From assembly GCA_023435825.1 (NCBI GenBank), contig JAEZMB010000086.1, forward strand, positions 1 through 5,098: DNA of 5,098 bases. Reading direction: 5' to 3'. The position numbers and the translations under genes were made by a program. Of this stretch, positions 1-5,060 are shown in pieces (within the stretch, counting starts at the first letter, position 1; each line of letters starts with the position of its first letter). Source of the stretch: Pseudomonadota bacterium. GTDB lineage: Bacteria > Desulfobacterota > Desulfovibrionia > Desulfovibrionales > Desulfovibrionaceae. The notes beneath the pieces were generated by a model, which was not told where the DNA came from, made no database searches, and saw only the letters and a program-made list of their open reading frames with translations.

Positions 1-18
1 GAGGCCCCCAGACCCCCC
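1..18. repeat. Edge of a GC-rich dispersed intergenic repeat (left copy)
   Basis: The first 18 bases, read on the minus strand, are GGGGGGTCTGGGGGCCTC. They match the plus-strand sequence at 5011-5028 with one mismatch, so the two window ends carry the same element in opposite orientation. The left copy is cut by the window edge. Just after it, CCCC-GAAA-GGGG (15-26) could form a small hairpin with a GNRA-type loop. Bases 27-80 are purine-rich and show no gene. I infer a dispersed repeat family; only two copies can be seen here. Confidence 0.5.
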
Positions 19-80
19 GAAAGGGGAGAGGTTTAAAGGGGGAGAGGCGGTTTGGCGTACGGCCGGGCCTTGGATCAAGA

Positions 81-120
81 AAGCCGGCCCGCTCCCGTTG
101 TGGGGGCGGGCCGGCTTTTT
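81..120 (-). terminator. Strong hairpin terminator, probably bidirectional
   Basis: Arms at 81-92 and 106-117 are perfectly complementary (AAGCCGGCCCGC / GCGGGCCGGCTT). The stem extends inward through 93-96/102-105 with one G-U pair and closes on a five-base loop. On the minus strand it lies about 50 bases after the stop codon of the EAL-like/HDOD gene and is followed by TTTCTTG, so it most likely ends that gene. On the plus strand it is followed by five T (116-120), so it could also stop rightward transcription entering from outside the window. Confidence 0.8.
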
Positions 121-166
121 CATTGCTTGGGTTTGCCGGCGGCCGTTGCCGCGCGCCAGCGCCGTC

Positions 167-1456
167 CTACTGCCGGACTTTCTTGCCGGCCGGCGGCGGG
201 GGCGCGTCGGTCTGGGTGGCGAAAAAGCCGCTGCTGTAGGCCATGGCCTCGCTGGCGCAGACCTTGACGGCGTCGAGTTCCAGCCCAAGCTGCCGGGTCA
301 GGTCGGCCAGGCGCGACCAGTCCGCGTCCTCGATGCACTCGGCCAGGTCGAGCAGGGGCTGGTATTCGTTCTGGGCGTCGCGGCGCAGGGCCGACTTGAG
401 CTTTTCATCCAGGGGCAGATGCTCGGCCACCTGCCGCATGGGCAGGCCCAGGATGGCGTCGAGCAGGGAAAAAAGCCCCAGCAGAAACAGCGTGCCCGGG
501 TTGAAGTCCCAGAAATCGTAGCGCGTGGTCACCAGCTCCAGAAGCCTGGCCCGCTGCAGCGACAGCTCGGCCAGCTCGCGCGGCATGTCCCCGCCCTGGG
601 CCATGTCGGCCAAAAGCACCGCCCGCAGCCAGTTGCGGATCTTGATGCTGCCCAGGATCATGATGGCCTGTTTGATGGACTGGATTTTTTGCGGCAGGCC
701 GAAGGCGGCGCTGTTGAGGTAGGACAACAGCCGGAAGCTCACGGACACGTCGGCGGAAATGGCCTCGGCCAGGGCGTCCACGTCCGGGTCCTCGGATTCG
801 ATGAGCCGCAGGAGCTGGAAGCGGCTCATCTGGTGGGAGGTGAGCTTGCGCTCGGCCACCAGCTCCGGTTCCTTGAAAAAACGGCCCTGGAAAACGGCGA
901 ACCCGGCGGCCTTGAGCTTTTCAAAGGTGTCGAGGCTGCCCACTCGGGAGGCCCACAGCAGGGTCTTGCCGCCCTTATTGCGGGCGGCGACCGGGGCCGG
1001 GTCGTCGGTGCCGCTGGCGTTGAAACACCACACGTTGGCCAGGGCGGCCAGTTCGGCCAACTCTGGCTGGCCAGCCCCCACGTCCACGGCCAGGCTGTAG
1101 CCGTCGGCCCGGAGCTTGGCGGCCAGATCGATGACTTCCTTGGGCCGGGTGGCCTTGCCCACGAATTTCACCACGCCGTGGGCCGGCGGCAGGGCATAGG
1201 GGGCCTGGGCCAGGAATCCGGCCTCCTCGAAGGGCACGGCCACTTTCTTGCCGCGCTCCACGGCGCTTTGCACGCCCATGTAGGAGGTGGAGGCCAGGGA
1301 GCCGGCCAGATGCTCCTGGTCGGCGAAGCAGGCCAGGGCCGAGCAGGCGTCCGCCCCACCCTGGATCTCGTAGCCCCACAGTTTGCGCTTGACGTCAAAC
1401 AGGGCCTGCTTGGTGAAGAAAAACGGGCTTGCGCCGGACTGGCCGTTGTCGCTCAT
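167..1456 (-). CDS. EAL-like/HDOD domain signalling protein (YuxH type)
   Basis: The 429-aa product has the two-part layout of YuxH-like proteins. Residues about 11-200 form an EAL-like domain that opens FFFTKQALFDVKRKLWGYEIQ and closes near AVFQGRFFKEP (187-197). Residues about 204-400 form an HDOD domain, with LLRLIESEDPDVDALAEAIS (215-234), then DVSVSFRLLSYLNSAAFGLP, IKQAIMILG and a helical remainder. The EAL signature is reduced to E-I-Q (30-32), and the usual DDFG-type acidic loop reads VDVGAG (124-129). Cyclic-di-GMP hydrolysis is therefore unlikely, and a binding or scaffold role is more plausible. HDOD domains are known from bacterial signalling and stress regulators and lack a reliable catalytic centre. 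No signal peptide or membrane segment is visible, so it should be cytoplasmic. I chose ATG at 1456 because it sits just before the conserved start of the domain; a TTG at 1495 would add 13 unconserved residues. The C-terminus is a short proline- and lysine-rich tail. The gene lies 204 bp after the histidine kinase on the same strand and ends at a strong terminator. Confidence 0.87.
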   Translation of the reverse strand: MSDNGQSGASPFFFTKQALFDVKRKLWGYEIQGGADACSALACFADQEHLAGSLASTSYMGVQSAVERGKKVAVPFEEAGFLAQAPYALPPAHGVVKFVGKATRPKEVIDLAAKLRADGYSLAVDVGAGQPELAELAALANVWCFNASGTDDPAPVAARNKGGKTLLWASRVGSLDTFEKLKAAGFAVFQGRFFKEPELVAERKLTSHQMSRFQLLRLIESEDPDVDALAEAISADVSVSFRLLSYLNSAAFGLPQKIQSIKQAIMILGSIKIRNWLRAVLLADMAQGGDMPRELAELSLQRARLLELVTTRYDFWDFNPGTLFLLGLFSLLDAILGLPMRQVAEHLPLDEKLKSALRRDAQNEYQPLLDLAECIEDADWSRLADLTRQLGLELDAVKVCASEAMAYSSGFFATQTDAPPPPAGKKVRQ

Positions 1457-1660
1457 GGTCGACCCCGATGCGGTTAGTCGGTTGGAAGACGGCAAGACTT
1501 GGCGAGACTACTGGCAAACATGCCCCAGCCGGGCCGGTTTGACAACGGCTTTTGCGCCCGTTGCCAGCCGGGCCGGCCGGTATTTCCTTGTTTCGGAAAC
1601 GCGGCGCGCCGCCATGGCCGCTTTCCCCTCGCGGCAAGCAGCCTGTTGGCAAGGCGGCCG
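1457..1660. other. Intergenic gap between kinase and EAL-like/HDOD gene
   Basis: There is no gene here. After the kinase stop codon I see no hairpin with a T-run, so read-through into the EAL-like/HDOD gene is possible. The 13-base sequence CCAGCCGGGCCGG occurs twice in direct orientation (1525-1537 and 1564-1576), 39 bases apart. A perfect 12-base palindrome, GCGGCGCGCCGC, lies at 1601-1612. On the minus strand TTGTCA (1545-1540) resembles a -35 box, but the base run 17 later, CATGTT, is a poor -10, so I do not call a promoter. Confidence 0.4.
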
Positions 1661-3067
1661 TCAGACGTTCTCGCCGGCCACGGGCAGGCGGAAGGCGAAG
1701 ACCGAGCCGTGGCCCGGCTCGCTTTCCACCTCGATGGCCGCGCCATGGGCGAACAGCACGGCCCGCACCAGGGAGAGCCCCAGGCCCAGGCCGCGTTCGG
1801 AGCGGCTGCGGTCGGCCCGGTAGAGGCGCTCGAAGATGCGGGTCTGGTCCTCGGCGGCGATGCCCTGGCCGGTGTCGGCCACCCGCACGGCCACGGACTC
1901 GCCTTCGCGGGCGGCGGCCACCGTCACCCGGCCGCCGGGGGGCGTGTACTTGACGGCGTTGTCGATGAGATTGGCCAGCACCTGGCGCAGGCGGTTGGGA
2001 TCGGCCAGGACCGGCAGGGGACCGTCGGCGGCCACGGACAGGGCCACGCCCTTTTCCTCGGCCACGTATTCGTAGAGCTCGGCCGCCTCGGCCGCCAGCC
2101 GGGCCATGTCGGCCGCTTCCAGGCGCAGGCGCATGGCTCCGGTCTCGGCCTCGGAAATGTCCATGAGCGCCCCGAGCATGGAGACCATGCGCCGGGTTTC
2201 CTCGGCGCAGTCGAGCAGGGCCTCGCGCAGTTCGGCCGGATCGTTTTTCACGGCCACGGCCATTTCCACGGCGGCCAGGGTCCGGGTGGCCGGGGTGCGC
2301 AGATCGTGGGCCACGTTGTCCAGCGCCTCGCGCATCCCGGTGATGAGCGTGCGGATCTTGTCCAGCATGGCGTTGAACAGCCGGGCCAGTTCGCTGAGTT
2401 CGTCGCCGGCCCCGACTTCCGGCACCCGGGCGTCCATGCGGCCGGTGTCGATGGCCCGCACCGTGTCGATGAGGTCTTTGAGCGGCGTGAGCACCCGCCG
2501 GGCCAGGACGAAGCCGGCGGCCAGGCCGAAAAACGCCACCGGCAGCATGATGCCGGCGAAAATGACCCGGAACCGGGCGAGCAAATCCTCGCGTTCGCTG
2601 GCGTCCTTGCCGATGGCCACCGAACCGCCGCCGGGGAGCGCCCGGCAGCCGATCTCGACCAGCCCCCCATCGGGGTCCGGGCCGGGCACGAAGGCCCACT
2701 GCACCGACGTGCCCGGGGCCATGGGCAGGGTTTCCGGCAGGGGCGCGGCGTCTTCGGGGGCCTGGCTGAAGAGCGTGGTCCCGTCCGGGCCGGTCACCCG
2801 CAGCAGGTATTCCTCGACATCGATGTTCTCCCGCTCCAGGCGCAGGAAATCGAGCAGGCCGGACAGCCCTTTTTTCTGGCTCACCGACACGTATTCCCGC
2901 AGCTTCTGGGCCATGGCCACCCGGTCGCCCTCGCGCACGGCATTGGAAAGCAGGGAATAGGCCAGGATAAAAAGGACCAGGGAACTGCAGATGAAGATGC
3001 AGGAATACAGCGCCGTCAGGCGCAGGGTGGTGGAGCGGAAAAGCGGCCGGCTATTCCTTGAGAACAT
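1661..3067 (-). CDS. Membrane sensor histidine kinase (HAMP, HisKA, HATPase)
   Basis: The 468-aa product is the sensor of a two-component system. It has a first membrane segment (about 17-40) and a periplasmic sensor region of roughly 125 residues (about 41-165). A second membrane segment (about 168-189) and a HAMP linker (about 190-243, ARRVLTPLKDLID onward) follow. The dimerisation/phosphoacceptor helix contains NVAHDLRTPATR with His254 as the site; the D255xxT258 pattern linked to phosphatase activity is kept. The ATPase domain is complete: N-box LANLIDNAVKYTP (364-376, N366 and N370), G1 box DTGQGI (398-403), F box IFERLYR (411-417) and G2 box RGLGLGLSLVR (425-435). It resembles kinases grouped with heavy-metal and envelope-stress sensors, but the sensor region shows no metal-binding cluster I recognise, so the signal is unknown. 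The ATG at 3067 lies inside the last codons of the response regulator gene (17-base overlap, different frame), and only a weak GGGG stretch precedes it. Translational coupling is therefore likely. Confidence 0.94.
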   Translation of the reverse strand: MFSRNSRPLFRSTTLRLTALYSCIFICSSLVLFILAYSLLSNAVREGDRVAMAQKLREYVSVSQKKGLSGLLDFLRLERENIDVEEYLLRVTGPDGTTLFSQAPEDAAPLPETLPMAPGTSVQWAFVPGPDPDGGLVEIGCRALPGGGSVAIGKDASEREDLLARFRVIFAGIMLPVAFFGLAAGFVLARRVLTPLKDLIDTVRAIDTGRMDARVPEVGAGDELSELARLFNAMLDKIRTLITGMREALDNVAHDLRTPATRTLAAVEMAVAVKNDPAELREALLDCAEETRRMVSMLGALMDISEAETGAMRLRLEAADMARLAAEAAELYEYVAEEKGVALSVAADGPLPVLADPNRLRQVLANLIDNAVKYTPPGGRVTVAAAREGESVAVRVADTGQGIAAEDQTRIFERLYRADRSRSERGLGLGLSLVRAVLFAHGAAIEVESEPGHGSVFAFRLPVAGENV

Positions 3068-3722
3068 AGCCGACCCCGCGCAACGTGTGGAGCATCTTGC
3101 GGTCGTAGTCCCGGTCGATCTTGTTGCGCAACCGGCACACGAGCACGTCCACGAGGTTGGTCTGGGGGTCGAAGTGGTAGTCCCAGACGTGCTCCATGAT
3201 CATGGTCTTGGACAGCACCTTGCCGGGATTGCGCATGAAGTATTCGAGCAGGGCGAATTCCCTGGGCTGGAGCTGCACGGCCGTCTCGCCCCGGGACACC
3301 TCCCGGGTGAGCAGGTTCATGGACAGCTCGCCCACGGTCAGCCGCGTGGGTTCGGAAGCGCTGGTGGAACGGCGTATCAGCGCCTGGACCCGGGCCAGGA
3401 GCTCGGCGAAGGAGAAGGGTTTGGACAGGTAGTCGTCGCCGCCGGTTTCCAGGCCCCGCACCCGGTCCTCCACCGACCGCTTGGCCGAGAGGATGATGAT
3501 GGGCGTCATGATCTTGCGCCGCCGCAGTTCCTCGATGACCTGCAGCCCGTCCAGGCCGGGCAGCATGACGTCGATGATGGCCACGCAATACGGCTCGGTG
3601 GCGGCCAGATGCAGGCCGTCGGGGCCGTTTGCCGCATGGTCCACGGCAAACCCGCTCTGGCGCAGGCCTCCCAAAATGAAGGAGGCGATTTTCTCGTCGT
3701 CCTCGACGAGGAGGATTCGCAT
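3051..3722 (-). CDS. OmpR-family two-component response regulator
   Basis: The 223-aa product has a receiver domain (1-118) and a winged-helix DNA-binding domain (about 126-222). Receiver residues are intact: acidic pair D8/D9, phosphoacceptor D51 in IIDVMLPGLDG, S79 in the IILSAK switch strand and K101 in LSKPFSFAELLAR. The effector domain shows LQPREFALLEYFMRNPGKVL (151-170), VWDYHFDPQTNLVDVLVCRL (179-198) and the final TLRGVGYVLKE, all typical of OmpR/PhoB proteins. This class usually binds tandem direct repeats as a head-to-tail dimer, which fits the array found upstream at 3923-3955. I chose ATG at 3722 because it begins the canonical MRILLVEDDE and has AAAGGA (3738-3733) ten bases upstream. 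The frame stays open to 3812 and would add 30 residues with no counterpart in the family. The stop codon overlaps the kinase start by 17 bases, so regulator and kinase are one operon. The partner kinase is clear; the regulon is inferred. Confidence 0.95.
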   Translation of the reverse strand: MRILLVEDDEKIASFILGGLRQSGFAVDHAANGPDGLHLAATEPYCVAIIDVMLPGLDGLQVIEELRRRKIMTPIIILSAKRSVEDRVRGLETGGDDYLSKPFSFAELLARVQALIRRSTSASEPTRLTVGELSMNLLTREVSRGETAVQLQPREFALLEYFMRNPGKVLSKTMIMEHVWDYHFDPQTNLVDVLVCRLRNKIDRDYDRKMLHTLRGVGYVLKE

Positions 3723-3791
3723 GACAGGGACGTCCTTTGCTCTCTGGGCGGACTGGGCGAGGCTGTCCGGCCGCCGCTCTGGGTGCATCGG

Positions 3792-3820
3792 GGTATACAT
3801 AGAACTCCCCATAATGACCA
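3792..3820 (-). promoter_or_regulatory. Possible promoter of the two-component operon
   Basis: On the minus strand TGGTCA (3820-3815) and TATACC (3797-3792) are separated by 17 bases; each matches the sigma-70 consensus at four of six positions. This would start transcription near 3785 and leave a leader of about 60 bases before the regulator ATG. It is a weak match in a GC-rich genome and only a candidate; an autoregulated or activator-dependent promoter farther upstream is equally possible. Confidence 0.25.
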
Positions 3821-3922
3821 GCGCCGGCCCCGGCTATGGATTTCGCGCGTTTTTCAGATTTGTAATTGCCGCGAAAGGGTGGTGTAACGAGGCGAAATCG
3901 CGAAGGAAAACTATTTCAATCC

Positions 3923-3955
3923 TGTAATGTGCGGGTAAGCGGCGGGTAAGGGACG
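3923..3955. promoter_or_regulatory. Three tandem 11-bp GTAA repeats, likely response-regulator binding site
   Basis: Three adjacent 11-base units read TGTAATGTGCG, GGTAAGCGGCG and GGTAAGGGACG. All keep GTAA at positions 2-5, G at 9-11-type spacing and a terminal CG; units 2 and 3 agree at nine of eleven positions. An 11-bp period places each unit on the same helix face, the arrangement used by OmpR/PhoB-family dimers. Related TGTAAT (3861) and TGTAAC (3883) copies lie upstream, 22 bp apart, or two such periods. The array is about 137 bp before the small gene's ATG; a weak -10-like TAGACC (3962-3967) follows it, as in promoters where activator boxes replace the -35. Binding by the neighbouring regulator is inferred from location and spacing. 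Confidence 0.45.
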
Positions 3956-4076
3956 GGGGCCTAGACCGTTCCCATCGACACGGCGGCCCTGTGCCCCGGT
4001 CGATACGGGGGGGGACCCGCGCCGCGGGAATCAGCCCGGTCGGTTGGGGGAACGCCAAAAACCGCCTGCCACTTTT

Positions 4077-4083
4077 AAAGGAG
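4077..4083 (+). promoter_or_regulatory. Ribosome binding site of the small secreted protein gene
   Basis: AAAGGAG lies nine bases before the ATG at 4093. It fixes this start over in-frame codons farther upstream, which lack both a site and the signal-peptide start, and it argues that the short gene is really translated. Confidence 0.8.
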
Positions 4084-4092
4084 CCCATACTC

Positions 4093-4263
4093 ATGAAAAA
4101 GATCGTCATCTTCACCGTCGTGTCCTGCCTTCTCGCCACCTCCATGGCTTTCGCCGGCACCAAGAAAAAGACCAAGAAGACCACCAAGAGCGACAGCTAC
4201 TCCGTGGTCGACGTCCTGAAGGCCAAGAAGAAGGCCAAAAAGACCACCACCCCCGCCAACTAG
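4093..4263 (+). CDS. Small secreted lysine-rich protein, unknown function
   Basis: The 56-aa product begins with a clear Sec signal peptide: MKKIVIFTVVSCLLATSMAFA with a basic start, hydrophobic core and AFA|G cleavage site after residue 21. Cys12 lies in the hydrophobic core and does not form a proper lipobox, so a soluble periplasmic or exported peptide is likelier than a lipoprotein. The mature 35 residues hold 12 lysines and no arginine, which is striking in GC-rich DNA. They form two similar basic arms, KKKTKKTT (24-31) and KKKAKKTT (45-52), around a short core SDSYSVVDVL (33-42). I recognise no family. Strong positive charge and low complexity suggest disorder and binding to an acidic partner such as lipopolysaccharide, peptidoglycan, nucleic acid or an anionic protein. 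E. coli Asr, a lysine-rich periplasmic acid-stress protein under RstA control, is a functional analogy only. The gene has its own ribosome site and terminator and faces away from the two-component operon. It could also be a fragment of a longer ancestral protein, but start, signal and end all look intact. Confidence 0.83.
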   Translation: MKKIVIFTVVSCLLATSMAFAGTKKKTKKTTKSDSYSVVDVLKAKKKAKKTTTPAN

Positions 4264-4280
4264 TTTCGGCGGTTTTTCAA

Positions 4281-4318
4281 GCAGCCATGGATCGGGCAAG
4301 GCCCGGCGCATGGGTTGC
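4281..4318 (+). other. 3' UTR hairpin preceding the terminator
   Basis: The RNA can fold into a long imperfect hairpin. The lower stem pairs GCAGCCATG (4281-4289) with CATGG-g-TTGC (4309-4318), with one bulged G and one G-U pair. After a two-by-two internal loop, the upper stem pairs TCGGGC (4292-4297) with GCCCGG (4301-4306) around a three-base loop. It ends immediately before the terminator stem, so the mRNA has two stacked hairpins at its end. This could stabilise the message or form a separately processed small RNA; neither is shown. Confidence 0.4.
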
Positions 4319-4356
4319 AAACAAAGCCCCTGCCTCGGCGGGGGCTTTGTTTTTTT
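4319..4356 (+). terminator. Rho-independent terminator of the small secreted protein gene
   Basis: ACAAAGCCCC (4321-4330) pairs perfectly with GGGGCTTTGT (4341-4350), with extra pairing inside the loop, followed by seven T (4350-4356). On the minus strand the stem is followed by TTTGC, so it may also act weakly on the convergent acetyltransferase transcript, for which no better terminator is seen in 4357-4472. Confidence 0.9.
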
Positions 4357-4472
4357 GGGCAGGGGAGGGGAGGCCGGGGGGCGACGGCCGGGCGCACGAA
4401 ACGGCAACGGCCTGACGCAACCCCAGGTCTTGCCAGGGGGCGGCTGGAGGCCTGAACAGGGGCGGCGGCCGC

Positions 4473-4913
4473 TTACGCCCCGCAGCCGGCCAGCCGTTTC
4501 TTGAAGCCGGCGCAGGCCTCGTAACCCAGGGCCGTGTAGAAGGCATGGGCTTCGCGGCGCGCCGGGCCGGACACCAGGATGGCGTAGGAACAGCCACGTT
4601 CGCGCCCCCAGGCTTCCAGGGCGTCCATGAGCAGCCGGCCGATGCCGAGCAAGCGCCAGGCCGGGGCCACCACCACGTTTTCCACCACCAGAAACGGCCG
4701 GCAGGCCCCCACGATGTCCGGGCACAGGAAGCCGCAGGCCGCGCCGGCAAGCCGTCCGCCATGGCGCGCTCCCAGCACCCGGGCGTCGGGGTTGGCGGCC
4801 AGGGCGGCATGGGCCGCGCCCAGACGGTCCGGCGGCGTGCCCAGCCCGGTGAGTTCCCGCAGGAGCGCGGCCAGTTGCGGCAACTCGTCCCGGGTGATGT
4901 CGCCGACGTCCAT
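4473..4913 (-). CDS. GNAT-family N-acetyltransferase
   Basis: The 146-aa product is a single GNAT domain of normal length; such enzymes transfer an acetyl group from acetyl-CoA to an amine on a small molecule or protein. The acetyl-CoA binding motif A is clear: VVENVVVAPAWRLLGIGRLL (76-95), with R87-x-x-G90-x-G92 forming the pyrophosphate loop, followed by the helix MDALEAWGRERGC. Motif B is seen in SGPARREAHAFYTALGYE (115-132), with Tyr126 in the usual place of the general acid. The N-terminal part (ITRDELPQLAALLRELTG) matches the opening helix of the family. The substrate cannot be told. No signal or membrane segment is present. ATG at 4913 is supported by AAGGAGG (4926-4920) six bases away; the frame extends to 5051, but that extension is translated repeat and leader. 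The gene is convergent with the small secreted protein gene, and its leader contains an apparent terminator. Confidence 0.9.
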   Translation of the reverse strand: MDVGDITRDELPQLAALLRELTGLGTPPDRLGAAHAALAANPDARVLGARHGGRLAGAACGFLCPDIVGACRPFLVVENVVVAPAWRLLGIGRLLMDALEAWGRERGCSYAILVSGPARREAHAFYTALGYEACAGFKKRLAGCGA

Positions 4914-4919
4914 GGCGGG

Positions 4920-4926
4920 CCTCCTT
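4920..4926 (-). promoter_or_regulatory. Ribosome binding site of the acetyltransferase gene
   Basis: AAGGAGG on the minus strand lies six bases before the ATG at 4913 and settles the start against the longer open frame reaching 5051. It is unusual in lying only five bases after the T-run of an intrinsic-terminator-like hairpin. Confidence 0.8.
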
Positions 4927-4931
4927 GGCCG

Positions 4932-4958
4932 AAAAAAAGGGAGCGGCTTCCCACTCCC
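4932..4958 (-). terminator. Intrinsic terminator or attenuator in the acetyltransferase leader
   Basis: On the minus strand GGGAGTGG (4958-4951) pairs over eight base pairs, one of them G-U, with CCGCTCCC (4946-4939) around a GAAG loop. Seven T follow (4938-4932). The plus-strand reading has a C/A mismatch instead of the wobble pair, so the structure favours the minus-strand RNA. It may end a gene lying right of the window, but its place directly before the acetyltransferase ribosome site suggests a regulatory attenuator. Confidence 0.65.
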
Positions 4959-4990
4959 CTCATTGGCAATCAACTTCTCGCCGAAAACCC

Positions 4991-5006
4991 CCACCCCCTT
5001 TCTTCC
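4991..5006 (-). promoter_or_regulatory. Possible antiterminator arm
   Basis: Minus-strand bases 5005-4991 (AAGAAAGGGGGTGG with one more 5' G) can pair without gaps with 4946-4932, the 3' arm and T-run of the terminator. This gives about 15 pairs including four G-U, and would exclude the terminator stem. The arm is simple G/A-rich sequence, so complementarity to a C/T-rich tract could be chance. Confidence 0.3.
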
Positions 5007-5010
5007 ATAT

Positions 5011-5050
5011 GGGGGGTCCGGGGGCCTCAGGCCCCCGGCCGCCGGAGGCA
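5011..5050. repeat. GC-rich palindromic intergenic repeat (right copy)
   Basis: CCGGGGGCCT (5018-5027) and AGGCCCCCGG (5029-5038) form a perfect palindrome around one base. It is flanked by six G (5011-5016) and by GCCGCCGGAGGCA. The part 5011-5028 recurs inverted at 1-18. From memory, this kind of sequence is scattered between genes in Desulfovibrio-type genomes, and its minus-strand translation (MPPAAGGLRPPDPP) appears as a false N-terminus of annotated proteins; I cannot verify this here. Confidence 0.6.
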
Positions 5051-5060
5051 TTTCCTAAAA

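Larger units (their letters stand above)
3723..4092. other. Divergent intergenic region between two-component operon and small secreted protein gene
   Basis: These 370 bases hold no credible gene and must carry the promoters of both flanking units. The stretch from about 3838 to 3930 is clearly more A/T-rich than its surroundings. It contains repeated TGTAA motifs (3861, 3883, 3923), CGAAA motifs, and an 8-base inverted repeat GATTTCGC (3839-3846) / GCGAAATC (3892-3899). A three-unit 11-bp tandem repeat follows at 3923-3955. Further right, 3960-4092 would be a long leader for the plus-strand gene, with an eight-G run (4007-4014) and a small CCCGC/GCGGG hairpin (4016-4028). Confidence 0.55.

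Noticed and set aside
98..1477. Long plus-strand open frame antisense to the EAL-like/HDOD gene
   Set aside because: It is rich in G, H, Q and V runs typical of the complement of GC-rich coding DNA, with no domain, while the opposite strand encodes a clear two-domain protein.
1510..1530. Sigma-54-like motif (TGGGGCATGTTTGC on the minus strand) before the EAL-like/HDOD gene
   Set aside because: The GG and GC elements are nine bases apart instead of the required ten, and the rest of the consensus is poor.
1499..3061. Long plus-strand open frame (520 codons) antisense to the histidine kinase
   Set aside because: The translation is low-complexity G/H/Q/A-rich without motifs; the minus strand has all kinase boxes in order.
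3723..3812. Thirty-residue N-terminal extension of the response regulator
   Set aside because: Receiver domains of this family start at MRILLVEDD, a ribosome site precedes ATG 3722, and the extension runs into the likely promoter.
2991..3887. Plus-strand open frame antisense to the response regulator
   Set aside because: No recognisable domain or ribosome site; it is the shadow of an intact OmpR-family gene.
3861..3888. E. coli RstA-box-like TGTAAC half-site
   Set aside because: Only one half (TGTAAC plus one further position) fits the known box; this is too little to claim the regulator is an RstA orthologue.
3834..4187. Minus-strand open frame of 117 codons overlapping the small secreted protein gene
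   Set aside because: No domain; it crosses the intergenic array and is antisense to a gene with a clear signal peptide and ribosome site.
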